From Ferribacterium limneticum (GTDB lineage Bacteria; Pseudomonadota; Gammaproteobacteria; Burkholderiales; Rhodocyclaceae): a DNA stretch of 64,000 bases. Positions 46,040-54,716 of the stretch are shown one piece after another. Location of the stretch: positions 2,774,501 to 2,838,500 of the forward strand of contig NZ_CP075189.1 of assembly GCF_020510565.1 (NCBI RefSeq). Reading direction: 5' to 3'. The notes under the pieces are model-generated. The model worked only from the letters and a program-made list of their open reading frames with translations, did not search any database and was not told the origin of the DNA. The position numbers and the translations under genes are program-made. Each line of letters begins with the position of its first letter. The first letter of the stretch is position 1.

Positions 46040-47824
46040 ATGTCCAAAAACCAAAAATCGATGGGCGCAGAACCATCCCGCCGGAAGTTTCTTCGCTCGA
46101 CCGTAGCTGGCAGCGCTGCCGGACTTGCCGGCATTTCCTCATTCGCAGTAAGTGATGCCCATGCTGCCGGCAAATGGGACCAAGAAGCCGACATTCTGGT
46201 CGTCGGTACCGGCGCTGCCGCATCGTCCGCCGCCATTACCGCAGCCCAGTCGGGCAGTTCGGTAATCATGGTTGAAAAAGCACCGGTATATGGTGGAACG
46301 TCAGCCAAGGCGGATGGCGGCATGTGGGTTCCGAACAACCGATTTATGCGAGCTCAAGGCAAAGCCGATTCTCGTAATGATGCTTTGCGCTATATGGCAC
46401 GCTGTGCTCGTCCGCATTTGTACCGAGCGGATGACCCTCAGTTCGGCATGCCGGAATCCGAATTCAAGTTGTTGGAAGCCTTTTATGACAATTCGTCCAA
46501 GGCCTTTGAGTTTCTCGAAGGAATTGGGGCCTTGAAAACGACTGCCGTTTTGAGCCTCCCCGACTACTACGACAGTGCTCCCGAAAACAAGGCCCCCCAA
46601 GGCCGCATGATTATGTCTGAGCGTCCGGATGGGCAATTTGGGCCAGGCTTGGAACTAATCAGGCAACTAAAAGCCTGGGTAGACTCAAAGAAGATTCCAG
46701 TTCTGCTCAAACATCGCGTCCGGAACCTGGTGCGCAACGACAAAGGAGAAGTTGTTGGACTTGAAGCAACGAATGCCAACGGAGATGTGGTGCTGCTGCG
46801 CGCGCGCAAGGCGGTCATCTTCGCTACCGGCGGCTTCTCGCACAATCAAGAGTTGATCCGAAACTTCCAACCGGGTCCTGTTTATGGCGCCTGTGCCGTT
46901 CCCTCCGCCGAAGGCGACTTCGTCGCGATCGCCCAAACCGCCGGTGCCAAGCTGGGCAATATGGTCAATGCTTGGCGCATGCAGTTGGTACTGGATCATT
47001 CCCTCGAAATGCGCAGTGTCCCCAAAGGCATATGGCAGCCCCCCGGCGACAGCATGATCATGGTGAACAAATATGGCGAGCGTGTCGTCAATGAAAAGCA
47101 CAACTACCATGATCGCTCAAGGGTTCACTTTAACTGGGATGCCAATCGGGAAGAGTATCCGAATCAGTTCTTGTTCATGGTCTACGACCGAAGGGTTGAA
47201 GAACTGTTCGGGGGCAACTTTCCGTTGCCTGCCCCCGGGGCCGGCGCGCCGTATGTCATCAGCGGCAACACCCTAGAGGAGCTGGGACAGGCGATACAAG
47301 CGCGCCTAGACCAGAATGTTAAAAAGGTGGGTGAAGTTCGGCTGAAAGGCTTCGCACAAAATCTCGCTAAGACTATTACTACCTTCAACCGCTACGCACA
47401 AACCGGGAACGATGAGCAATTTCAACGGGGAGAATTTCGCTGGGACAAGGAATGGCAGGTTTATACGTCAATCCCGCGCAGTGGCACGTCCTGGAAGACG
47501 GATGAGATGCCGAGCAAAACCATGCATCCGTTCCAGGCCGAAGGCCCCTATTTCGCAATCATTCTCGCCCCGGGCGTCCTTGACACCAATGGCGGCCCCG
47601 TTATTAATCCAGTGGCTCAGGTGATGGATGCTTCCAACAGGCCAATCCCTGGTCTCTATGGTGCAGGTAATTGCATCTCCTCTCCTGCTGCGCAAAGTTA
47701 CTGGGGAGCTGGCCCAACTTTGAGTCTCGCCATTACCTTCGGACACCTAGCCGGCGTGAATGCAGCCAAAGAGTCAGCGAAAGACGCTAGCCATATCCAG
47801 GCTGCCGGAAACAGAAGGAAGTAA
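46040..47824 (+). CDS. Tat-exported FAD dehydrogenase, 3-ketosteroid dehydrogenase-like (cassette B)
   Basis: 594 residues from ATG 46040 (GGAGA upstream). Twin-arginine signal SRRKFLRSTVAGSAAGLAG (about 13-31) with A-H-A cleavage site near 40-42. FAD motif ILVVGTGAAASSAAI. C-terminal block LDTNGGPVINPVAQVMDASN then GLYGAGNCISSPAAQSYWGA, as in KstD/FAD_binding_2 enzymes. Highly similar in layout to 12540-14327, including A-D-G-G-x-W-V/I-P-N-N after the FAD site. Followed 17 nt later by its probable cytochrome c electron acceptor. Confidence 0.9.
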   Translation: MSKNQKSMGAEPSRRKFLRSTVAGSAAGLAGISSFAVSDAHAAGKWDQEADILVVGTGAAASSAAITAAQSGSSVIMVEKAPVYGGTSAKADGGMWVPNNRFMRAQGKADSRNDALRYMARCARPHLYRADDPQFGMPESEFKLLEAFYDNSSKAFEFLEGIGALKTTAVLSLPDYYDSAPENKAPQGRMIMSERPDGQFGPGLELIRQLKAWVDSKKIPVLLKHRVRNLVRNDKGEVVGLEATNANGDVVLLRARKAVIFATGGFSHNQELIRNFQPGPVYGACAVPSAEGDFVAIAQTAGAKLGNMVNAWRMQLVLDHSLEMRSVPKGIWQPPGDSMIMVNKYGERVVNEKHNYHDRSRVHFNWDANREEYPNQFLFMVYDRRVEELFGGNFPLPAPGAGAPYVISGNTLEELGQAIQARLDQNVKKVGEVRLKGFAQNLAKTITTFNRYAQTGNDEQFQRGEFRWDKEWQVYTSIPRSGTSWKTDEMPSKTMHPFQAEGPYFAIILAPGVLDTNGGPVINPVAQVMDASNRPIPGLYGAGNCISSPAAQSYWGAGPTLSLAITFGHLAGVNAAKESAKDASHIQAAGNRRK

Positions 47825-47841
47825 TGCGCTAGGAGACCATC

Positions 47842-48282
47842 ATGCTTTTGAAATTGACCTCTCCACCTTGGCTTATTGCTTATGGCTTTCTGCTCACCTT
47901 TCCCGCTTGTGGCATGGCACAAACCGCTTCGCATCACCTCAAGCCTCAGCCAGGAAATAGCAAACTGAATTTCCATAAGGATATCCAGCCCATTTTCGAT
48001 GCCAACTGCGTGGTATGTCACCAAACTGGTGGAACCCAAGGCGGACTGAACCTGGAAGACGGAGAATCCTATGGCGCGACGGTGATGCGCAATAGTGAGG
48101 AGAGCAAGTTGCTGCGAATCGCTCCCGGCCGCCCTAAAGAAAGCTACCTGATTCACAAACTCGAGGGGTCGCATATTGAGGCTGGTGGGACAGGAGAACA
48201 GATGCCCACCACAGGCCCACTAGACAAGGGGTCAATCCAAATCCTACGGCGATGGATACAGGAAGGTGCCAGGAAGGATTAA
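47842..48282 (+). CDS. Exported monohaem c-type cytochrome (cassette B)
   Basis: 146 residues. Signal peptide (LTSPPWLIAYGFLLTFPACG), haem site CVVCH at about 56-60, and GGLNLEDGESYGA, YLIHKLEGSHIEAGGTGEQM, LRRWIQEGA shared with its cassette-A paralogue at 12089-12520. Met of GEQMP is the candidate sixth ligand. The gene ends the cassette and is followed by a strong terminator. Confidence 0.88.
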   Translation: MLLKLTSPPWLIAYGFLLTFPACGMAQTASHHLKPQPGNSKLNFHKDIQPIFDANCVVCHQTGGTQGGLNLEDGESYGATVMRNSEESKLLRIAPGRPKESYLIHKLEGSHIEAGGTGEQMPTTGPLDKGSIQILRRWIQEGARKD

Positions 48283-48311
48283 CGCAGTACAAAACCATTG
48301 TCGCCCCCCAA

Positions 48312-48344
48312 AAAAATGGTGCAGGCTTAATCTGCACCATTTTT
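48312..48344 (+). terminator. Strong bidirectional terminator after cassette B
   Basis: AAAAATGGTGCAG (48312-48324) and CTGCACCATTTTT (48332-48344) are perfectly complementary around a 7-nt loop. A/T tracts on both sides make it able to act in both directions. It closes the cassette B operon 30 nt after its last stop. Confidence 0.9.
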
Positions 48345-48479
48345 CTTTTCCATGTTTCTTTACACGGTCACGACCTTGCCGACACTCAGTGGAAGCCAAT
48401 GCTCATGATCCAGCAACCCACCCAACGAGCCTCAGTATGGCTCTGGTCCAGCTGAGATTTTAAGCCAGAGCACGGAGTC

Positions 48480-48669
48480 CATAGCCCGCGGCTCGGCGGC
48501 TCTATGCCTCGTTCCCGTATCCGGCGACGGACCTGATTCGCGTTAACCTGTTTAGCTAGAGCAATGCCGGCGACTGATGCGCCGATCTCACAACACAGGC
48601 CGCAATCATGGCCTGCTTGAACTCTTCTGTATGGTTCCGCCTGCGGCGGATCGGTTTCTCGATTTCCAT
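48480..48669 (-). pseudogene. IS66-family TnpA (Orf1) relic
   Basis: ATG 48669 opens EIEKPIRRRRNHTEEFKQAM then IAAC. After a one-base shift the peptide resumes CCEIGASVAGIALAKQVNAN, QVRRRIRERG. This is the helix-turn-helix of the small accessory protein of IS66-type elements (H-[ST]-x-E-F-K ... A-L-A-x-x-[IV]-N-A-N-x-[LV]-R-R-W). Frameshifted and truncated; the larger transposase genes are absent. Confidence 0.65.
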
Positions 48670-48696
48670 AGTGTACACCACCGAATTTAGTGGACA
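48667..48696. repeat. Insertion-element end-like sequence
   Basis: ATAGTGTACACCACCGAATT followed by TAGTGGACA, itself an imperfect inverted repeat. It is similar to 58292-58319 (ATAGTG..CC..GAATTTAGTGGGCA), which suggests both are ends of the same or related mobile element. Confidence 0.4.
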
Positions 48697-49189
48697 CTAT
48701 CTTCACGGTCTAAGCCTTCAATTCACTGATGACTCCGGGCGTTAACATTCCAGTTCAGAAAAACTTGCTTGCTTTGTCATCTCACTTACTCACTGTTGGG
48801 CTCTGCGCATTTTCTCATCCTGCCGGCATCGTCGCTCCGGCGGACGGAATAAGTCAGCGTTTCCTTACAGAATTTGGCAAACGGGTGTTAAAGATTTTAC
48901 ACTCACCGCAAAAGCTTGCTGCGCAGCATATGGCGATCGCCGCCGCACACGATCCGGCAGTGGGACGCCTGTTCTAAGAAAATTGGCCCAGCCAAAGAAT
49001 GCAATATGCTGAAGGCTATTTTGATGAAGTTATGAATGCTGGCAAGCTACGCCACGTCGCCCCAAGCTAGCAACCGCTCATTTTACGAGGCCTAGTGAAA
49101 TCAGAGGTGCATGAGCCATGCCTCTTCAACGCCAGACTGCAATTAATAGCCAATGCAGTAGAACGGGCGGGGAACGTGTTCATGCGCGC
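48697..49189. other. Intergenic region with no assignable gene
   Basis: Nearly 500 nt between the IS relic and the AraC gene. A plus-strand frame of 82 codons at 48729-48977 shows no family motif or convincing ribosome site; it is not called. Confidence 0.4.
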
Positions 49190-50266
49190 CTATAGTCCGC
49201 AATCCACACCTCCGCGATGCCCACGTATATCTGAGATAACCGAAACAGCATTTCTGTACGCGCTCGGTGGTTGTCCAAAGCGGGCCTTAAACAGGTTGCT
49301 AAAGTGCGCAGCATCGCAGAAGCCAAAACGGTGCGCGATGTTGGTAATTGATTCGCCGGCAAAACTTGGATTCGTCAGGGCGCTTTCCGCCCGAGCAAGC
49401 CGTTCCTTTCTAACCCACTCCGAGAATGTTGTCCCTGCTTCCGCAAAAATTCGGTGTAGGTACCTTGGAGTAAAACCAAAAGCTGCAGCGATAGTGGTTG
49501 GACTGAAAACCGGATCAAGCAAAGTATCGCGCATGAAGTCCTCGATGCGTCTGAAAAGTGCTTTACGGTAAGCTGTCCCGGTCAGTGTTGCCTCTGTAGG
49601 ACGAAAACATGCCTCGAGCAGATTGAAGGTTGCGCGAAGTACGTTCGCCTGGTCGCGCGGCGCTATAAGTCCGACTGACTGATGCAGAGCTTTGATATGT
49701 GATTTGAGCAACAAGCCCATTCCAGAACTCTGTCCGATTTTCTGCCCGGTAAGGTCGTCGACGTTTCCAATGTGCTGGCAAACTAGGTCTCGAGGGAAGA
49801 GGATGGTCTTGCACTCTACGGTGTCCCAAGAGCGAACACCGCCAGGGCGCATACCATCCCACAGGAGCAGCTCATCGGCCTGAAGCAACAGCTCGCGCCC
49901 CCCCTGGTTGAAGGCCACGGTTCCCTTGACGAAGAAGGTCAGGCCGATCACACAATCATCACGCCGATTGATATCGCTCATACCCCGAGCCCCCGAGATC
50001 GGTTCGTACTCGATTTCTGAGAAAACGAGCGGCCCCACTTCGCGCCGTCTGAAGCGTGCCTGAAATCCATGCCGGCTGATCGGCTTGATGTTCCAGTGCA
50101 AGTGGCACCGATTCAACTCTCTGGAAAATTCTCGATAGTCGACGAAAGAACCCTGCTCCGCTGGGCAGCAAACCGTAGAAACAGCAGCCATGACCAAAGC
50201 CCCCTGATTACTCACCAATCGAACACGCAGCAGAGGTAAATTCGCTACCTGAATATGACTGCGCAC
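49190..50266 (-). CDS. AraC-family transcriptional regulator
   Basis: 358 residues. N-terminal AraC-binding-like domain (FeaR-type: DDCVIGLTFFVKGTVAFNQG, ELLLWDGMRPG) and two C-terminal helix-turn-helices (PTTIAAAFGFTPRYLHRIFA; ESITNIAHRFGFCDAAHFSN). The AraC signature FKARFGQPPSAYR is intact. ATG 50266 is the furthest upstream; a later Met near residue 26 is possible. Positioned 264 nt downstream of the molybdoenzyme operon on the same strand and a likely activator of the ring-degradation cluster. Confidence 0.9.
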   Translation of the reverse strand: MRSHIQVANLPLLRVRLVSNQGALVMAAVSTVCCPAEQGSFVDYREFSRELNRCHLHWNIKPISRHGFQARFRRREVGPLVFSEIEYEPISGARGMSDINRRDDCVIGLTFFVKGTVAFNQGGRELLLQADELLLWDGMRPGGVRSWDTVECKTILFPRDLVCQHIGNVDDLTGQKIGQSSGMGLLLKSHIKALHQSVGLIAPRDQANVLRATFNLLEACFRPTEATLTGTAYRKALFRRIEDFMRDTLLDPVFSPTTIAAAFGFTPRYLHRIFAEAGTTFSEWVRKERLARAESALTNPSFAGESITNIAHRFGFCDAAHFSNLFKARFGQPPSAYRNAVSVISDIRGHRGGVDCGL

Positions 50267-50529
50267 AAAGCCAAAAATTCAATCCCTTACTCAGTTTTGG
50301 CACGTAGATACCTACGTCTAGCCTAACTGTGCTGCCTTACAACGAACTTGCGGGGGGACGCGATATCGAGATGGAGGCTCATTCATTCTCTGAAGCATAT
50401 TGGACTAATGAAGCCTGAGCATGCCAGCCAGCCTCGCATCCGACGGGGAGTCCGAGGAGGACTCCCATCACAGGGCGCAATTAACAAACTGAGCGAGCTG
50501 ACCACCTCAGTTTGCCTCGCCCCTAAGCA
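50267..50529. other. Spacer between AraC and molybdoenzyme small subunit
   Basis: 263 nt with no recognisable gene; likely contains the AraC promoter. Confidence 0.4.
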
Positions 50530-51381
50530 TCAGCCGACTCGCAACTCGACGGTGCCAATATTTACACTAGAGTGCAATTCTCCCGAGTACATAGCCTCAC
50601 CGAATTCGCTGTGCGAGACGCGAACAAAGTAGGACTTGCCGCTTGCATTAAACCCATCGGCGCGAAAATCACCGAAGTGATCGGTAACGACTCGAACAAC
50701 TGTTCCATTGTCAGGAAGGGAAACCTCGACTTGAGCTCCTGCTACATTGTCCAGTCTGCCATCTTGGCTACGTATTGCTACGTTTCCACCAACGAAGGCA
50801 GCCTTTGTCCGTTCAAGACCGCGATAGTAGATACGTGGACGCGTCTTCAAGAGTGGCTTTATCGTGGTCAATTGTTCTCTCTCAACGATTGCAGCCATTT
50901 CGTCATCGGAAACCTTCAGTGATCGCAATGCGCCTGTCGGACAAACTTGAACACACCGCGGCTCTTTCCAGCCACCATCGAGAAGATGTGCGTCAAAAGG
51001 CCAATGTTGTGGCAGTTGTTCTGCCTCGTTCCAAGAGATAGCACCATAGGGGCAAGAATTGACCAGTGCCTTGTTACCTTTGGCCTTAACCGGGTCGATG
51101 ATCACGATACCGTCAGGACGCTTGGTCACAGCGCCCTCACCTGCCTTTATGCACGGCGCGTCATCACAATGGTTACAGGTCCGCGGAATGTAACTAACAT
51201 CAACAAGCGAACCACTTCCCCGGACGACTTGGTCGATCGCGAACCACTCGTGGCCTGACGGTGGCTGAGGTGCCGAATACCCCGGAAATGCATTGCCAAC
51301 GTATTCATCTTTGATCGCCAAAGCGCAATTGTTGCAATTGCAGCACTTATCGACATCGACGATCATGTTCCACTTAATCAT
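50530..51381 (-). CDS. Iron-sulfur subunit of transhydroxylase/resorcinol-hydroxylase-type molybdoenzyme
   Basis: 283 residues from ATG 51381, overlapping the large-subunit stop by ATGA with AAGGAGG 5 nt upstream. Ferredoxin-like N-terminal two thirds: K-C-C-N-C-N-N-C (Cys 13, 16, 19), TCNHCDDAPC, SCPYGAI and RCVQVCPTGA. The C-terminal domain is beta-rich and Cna_B-like (VEVSLPDNGTVVRVVTDHFG). Layout matches the small subunit of pyrogallol-phloroglucinol transhydroxylase. The fourth Cys of motif I is Ile23 and the C-x-x-C before AHLLD is missing (QHWPFDAHLL), so probably two rather than three [4Fe-4S] clusters remain. Confidence 0.88.
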   Translation of the reverse strand: MIKWNMIVDVDKCCNCNNCALAIKDEYVGNAFPGYSAPQPPSGHEWFAIDQVVRGSGSLVDVSYIPRTCNHCDDAPCIKAGEGAVTKRPDGIVIIDPVKAKGNKALVNSCPYGAISWNEAEQLPQHWPFDAHLLDGGWKEPRCVQVCPTGALRSLKVSDDEMAAIVEREQLTTIKPLLKTRPRIYYRGLERTKAAFVGGNVAIRSQDGRLDNVAGAQVEVSLPDNGTVVRVVTDHFGDFRADGFNASGKSYFVRVSHSEFGEAMYSGELHSSVNIGTVELRVG

Positions 51382-54353
51382 GCTGCCTCCTTCACTACAA
51401 CTCGATCCCATTTCTTTACTTCAACCAGGCAAGAGTTCGGGGATATTCCAGCTGCGGTCTGGGTCATCATGCGTCCCGGTGTCAAGAGGTTGAGACACCC
51501 CCCCCGATCCACAAGACCCTCTGGAGTTTGAATTTGATCGAACTCGGCCGCAGATCCAAAGCCCTTCACAACCCCGCTCGCCATGAGTGGCGAAATATCT
51601 ACCGCACAAATCACAGTCGCGCGATCATTCTTCACAGCGACAAGATCGTGCTGCCGGAGACCACGGCTCGCCGCATCCTCAAAACTCATGCGTAGCAACC
51701 AGTAAGAGTAGCCATCGACAAGAACGCGATGATCTTTGATCTGGTTGATATGGCTGCTCTTGCCGTCGCCATAAGTATGGAAACTGTAGGCCGGATGGGC
51801 CGTTAACAGTTGCAAAGGATATTTACGGAACAGGTCACCCGAATGAGAACCTTCCCAAGACGGAATGTAGCGATTTAACGCCGGACGATCTGGGTCCTCC
51901 TTTTCAATGCGCCGTAGCGAATTCGGAACAAACTCGAATTTTCCGGACTGTGTGGGCAGGCCTTTACCAAAATACTCGGCATACTGTGACGGCAAGGGGG
52001 CCGGCTCGGGAACATCTTTCGACCTACCCTCGGCATACCAACGCATATCAACCGGTACCGGCGTCTCCTCCGGATCGGGAGGAACAACGTAATAGCCCTT
52101 CTTCACAAACTTTTTCCAACTAATCTTTTTCGGAAGATCAGAGGAATCAAAAATCCGTTTGCACCAGGTTAATTCGTCGCAACCACCTTCGGAGAATATC
52201 GCCCCAAGGCCAAGGCGACTCAGGATATCGAGGAAAATCTGATAATCGGATTTCGACTCGCCCAGCGGCTCAATACACTTGTGCTGCATCATCACCATTC
52301 GATGATTCAGCTGATTCTGATTGTGCGCAAGGAAGCCGGCACAGTTTGCCGATTCCGCAATGTCCCAGCGCTCAAACGAGGTGCAAGCCGGCAAGATGAG
52401 GTCGGCAAACTGGACCTCGTTTTCCATCCAGATGGACTGATTGACAACGAACTCCAATGACGGATGGCGAGTTGCCTCAATGTAGCGTTCCGAGTTAGCC
52501 ACGGTACCGAAAGAGGAGCCCCCGAAACGATAAAGCATGTGGACCGGAGAATACCCAGGAAGCGGATAGTCATACCGCTGGAACTGTGCCTCCATGGACA
52601 TGCCATCCCAAACATACCCAGAACACTTCCCTTCAATAATTCCCTCGGGAAACTGTTGGCGCGGCAAAACCTGCTTGCACGGATTCACCGACACAACATG
52701 TGGCATGCGCGTGTAGTTGTTGAACACCGATGCACTGTTGATGACGTCGCCAGAAATCCCACCCTCAGCATAACCAGGGAAGTAGAAATTGAAATCCATC
52801 GGGGTACCGTACTGCAGATTGCCAAAATTGACGCCCGGCTTGCCCCACCCCTGCATCGCCATCATCTGAACCATGCAACGAGCCCACTGAGCGCCGGTTG
52901 CGGAACGACAAATCCCGCCGTAGCCTGCGCCTAGACCACCGGCAGCCAGATAGGTTTTCTTCCCACCCCAAATCTGGGCAAGGCTTCGAACATCCTTCGC
53001 AGGCACGCCGGTTTCGGCTTCCTGCCACTCTGGTGTTTTCGGAATGCCATCGGACACGCCAAGCAGATAATCTCGCCACTCCTCGAAACCTGTGGTGTTC
53101 TTCTCTACGTACTCCCGATCGTAGACTCCATCGACAATCCACTGGTACATAATGGCAATAGCCATGGCTGGGTCTGTACCTGCCTTGATAGGAATCCACT
53201 TGCCGCCAAGAAGCTGAGCCGTCTTGTTGCAATGAGGATCGATGTGAACGAACTCAATTCCAAGGTCCTTTGCCCATAGACGGCGCTGGGTACCTTCAAA
53301 GCCTCCATAGAGACCGTTGGTAGTTTCGGGATCGCTCGACCAGAAGACGATCATCTCAGCCTCTTTGAGACAATCTTCTACCGTGCCGTAGAAACCCGGC
53401 AACCCAAGGCGAAGATTATTTCCGAAATGATGCATAGCCCCCCAATACCAGCCTTCCCAACTAGTGGGGCTGAATCCCATTCTTGTGGTGCCGATCAGGT
53501 TGCTGAAGCGCAGCAGCGAGGAAAGCCAATAGTTAATGTTGCCCCATTGCTGATGTGCCGAATGGAAAACGCCAACGGCCCCTGGCCCATACTGCGTCTT
53601 CATGCGCTGAATTTCACTAGCGACGATATCAAGTGCCTCATCCCAGCTGATGCGCTCATAACTGGACTTACCCCGGTTTTGTGGGTTCCGCTCCCCATTC
53701 GGATCAAAATCCACCCGCTTCATTGGGTACAGAATGCGCTTATCCGAATAGACCGTTGCCTTGAGCGCGAGAGCATGAGGACTTACCGTGGCCCGACGCA
53801 TTGGAGTGAACGACTTGCCACGAGCGAAAATTGTCCAACTGGCGGCGTCATCGCTGCCTAAATCGATCGGCGTCATGCGGATGATCCGCCCATCCTTGAC
53901 GAAAACGTAGACCGGACCGCCATTGGTCAGGTTGGTGTAGCGCACGCTTCCATCGGGCATCCGAGCCCCGCAATCCAGCCCGGCATTGTTGATCATGTTC
54001 ATCAGCTGCCCGAACCAAACCAGACAATCGTCCCGCCCCATGGCCATGACCTTGAAATTCTTCAAGGCATCAATAACAAACCCATAGTTCGGGCTGGGTT
54101 TCAGCATTCCCAGAGCGATATCAACATTTTTGAAGACCATTTCTCCATCAGGCTTCGGATGAAGACCGGCGTGTCCAGTCACCTGCCCGCCCTTAATGAC
54201 GAAATGCCTGGAAATACTGTTGTCACGCAATCGAAGTTGAACAACCCAGTTTCCGGTTTTCAGTTTTTGCCGAACGGATCTATGCCTCCTTGCAGCACTC
54301 CGGATGACCAAAGGCAAGGCTGTTAGAATCGTGCGGAGTACTAGTGTTTTCAA
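51378..54353 (-). CDS. Molybdopterin large subunit, transhydroxylase/resorcinol-hydroxylase-like, with N-terminal extension
   Basis: 991 residues from TTG 54353 (GAGGAG 8 nt upstream). From about residue 137 on it follows pyrogallol-phloroglucinol transhydroxylase AthL closely: NGGPVYVFVKDGRIIRMTP, YPMKRVDFDPNGERNPQ, WSSDPETTNGLYGGFEG, FADLILPACTSFERWDIAES. No N-terminal Fe-S motif, as in that DMSO-reductase-family branch. The presumed Mo ligand is Ser298 in TSWEGW; AthL has Asp before it (DSWEGW) and here it is Thr. The first ~130 residues resemble an SCP2-like lipid-binding domain. Probable substrate: a phenolic ring. No Tat signal is evident, so cytoplasmic. Confidence 0.88.
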   Translation of the reverse strand: MKTLVLRTILTALPLVIRSAARRHRSVRQKLKTGNWVVQLRLRDNSISRHFVIKGGQVTGHAGLHPKPDGEMVFKNVDIALGMLKPSPNYGFVIDALKNFKVMAMGRDDCLVWFGQLMNMINNAGLDCGARMPDGSVRYTNLTNGGPVYVFVKDGRIIRMTPIDLGSDDAASWTIFARGKSFTPMRRATVSPHALALKATVYSDKRILYPMKRVDFDPNGERNPQNRGKSSYERISWDEALDIVASEIQRMKTQYGPGAVGVFHSAHQQWGNINYWLSSLLRFSNLIGTTRMGFSPTSWEGWYWGAMHHFGNNLRLGLPGFYGTVEDCLKEAEMIVFWSSDPETTNGLYGGFEGTQRRLWAKDLGIEFVHIDPHCNKTAQLLGGKWIPIKAGTDPAMAIAIMYQWIVDGVYDREYVEKNTTGFEEWRDYLLGVSDGIPKTPEWQEAETGVPAKDVRSLAQIWGGKKTYLAAGGLGAGYGGICRSATGAQWARCMVQMMAMQGWGKPGVNFGNLQYGTPMDFNFYFPGYAEGGISGDVINSASVFNNYTRMPHVVSVNPCKQVLPRQQFPEGIIEGKCSGYVWDGMSMEAQFQRYDYPLPGYSPVHMLYRFGGSSFGTVANSERYIEATRHPSLEFVVNQSIWMENEVQFADLILPACTSFERWDIAESANCAGFLAHNQNQLNHRMVMMQHKCIEPLGESKSDYQIFLDILSRLGLGAIFSEGGCDELTWCKRIFDSSDLPKKISWKKFVKKGYYVVPPDPEETPVPVDMRWYAEGRSKDVPEPAPLPSQYAEYFGKGLPTQSGKFEFVPNSLRRIEKEDPDRPALNRYIPSWEGSHSGDLFRKYPLQLLTAHPAYSFHTYGDGKSSHINQIKDHRVLVDGYSYWLLRMSFEDAASRGLRQHDLVAVKNDRATVICAVDISPLMASGVVKGFGSAAEFDQIQTPEGLVDRGGCLNLLTPGRMMTQTAAGISPNSCLVEVKKWDRVVVKEAA

Positions 54354-54440
54354 AATTATATCTCCTCATTTAAGAGCAATTATTATTTGAAGCTCAGCTG
54401 CAGGGAAAACCTAAAGCAGAATAAATAAAACCAGAAAAAA
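54354..54440. promoter_or_regulatory. AT-rich leader/promoter region of the molybdoenzyme operon
   Basis: 87 nt between the nearest terminator and the TTG start, AT-rich on both strands, containing the GAGGAG ribosome site. Because two terminators lie just beyond, the promoter of the two-subunit operon must be here or within them. No exact -35/-10 pair was chosen. Confidence 0.4.
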
Positions 54441-54460
54441 AGAGGGGCAAAAACCCCTCT
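54441..54460 (-). terminator. Intrinsic terminator (minus strand) after SnoaL-like gene
   Basis: AGAGGGG (54441-54447) and CCCCTCT (54454-54460) form a stem. Read on the minus strand it is followed by TTTTTTT. It ends the transcript coming from the dioxygenase cluster before the molybdoenzyme gene. Confidence 0.75.
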
Positions 54461-54490
54461 AAAAGACGCGCAAGGAAATCATCAAAAAAT

Positions 54491-54514
54491 GGGGGGAAGC
54501 TATTGCCTCCCCCC
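54491..54514 (-). terminator. Second intrinsic terminator (minus strand)
   Basis: GGGGGGAAGC (54491-54500), TATT loop, GCCTCCCCCC (54505-54514). Read on the minus strand it is followed by ATTTTTT. Tandem with the terminator at 54441-54460. Confidence 0.7.
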
Positions 54515-54716
54515 CAAAATAGCCAGGGCTAAGACTACGAACGAGAGGCGCCCTGACGCAGAGGACGGTTTGCAATACGGCCTTGCTCAATATTGAATAT
54601 AGATTTACATCCACTGCCATAACTAATTAAAAATAAATCGAGTGCAGGGACCCAAGAATAAGCGCGGCCTCAACAATTTTAATAACACTCGAATCGAAAA
54701 AACCCATTCCTTGATG
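54515..54716. other. AT-rich spacer after SnoaL-like gene
   Basis: About 200 nt, no gene recognised. Confidence 0.4.

Noticed and set aside
48729..48977. 82-codon plus-strand frame after the IS66 relic
   Set aside because: No homology pattern, no convincing ribosome site and it lies in a disturbed intergenic stretch.
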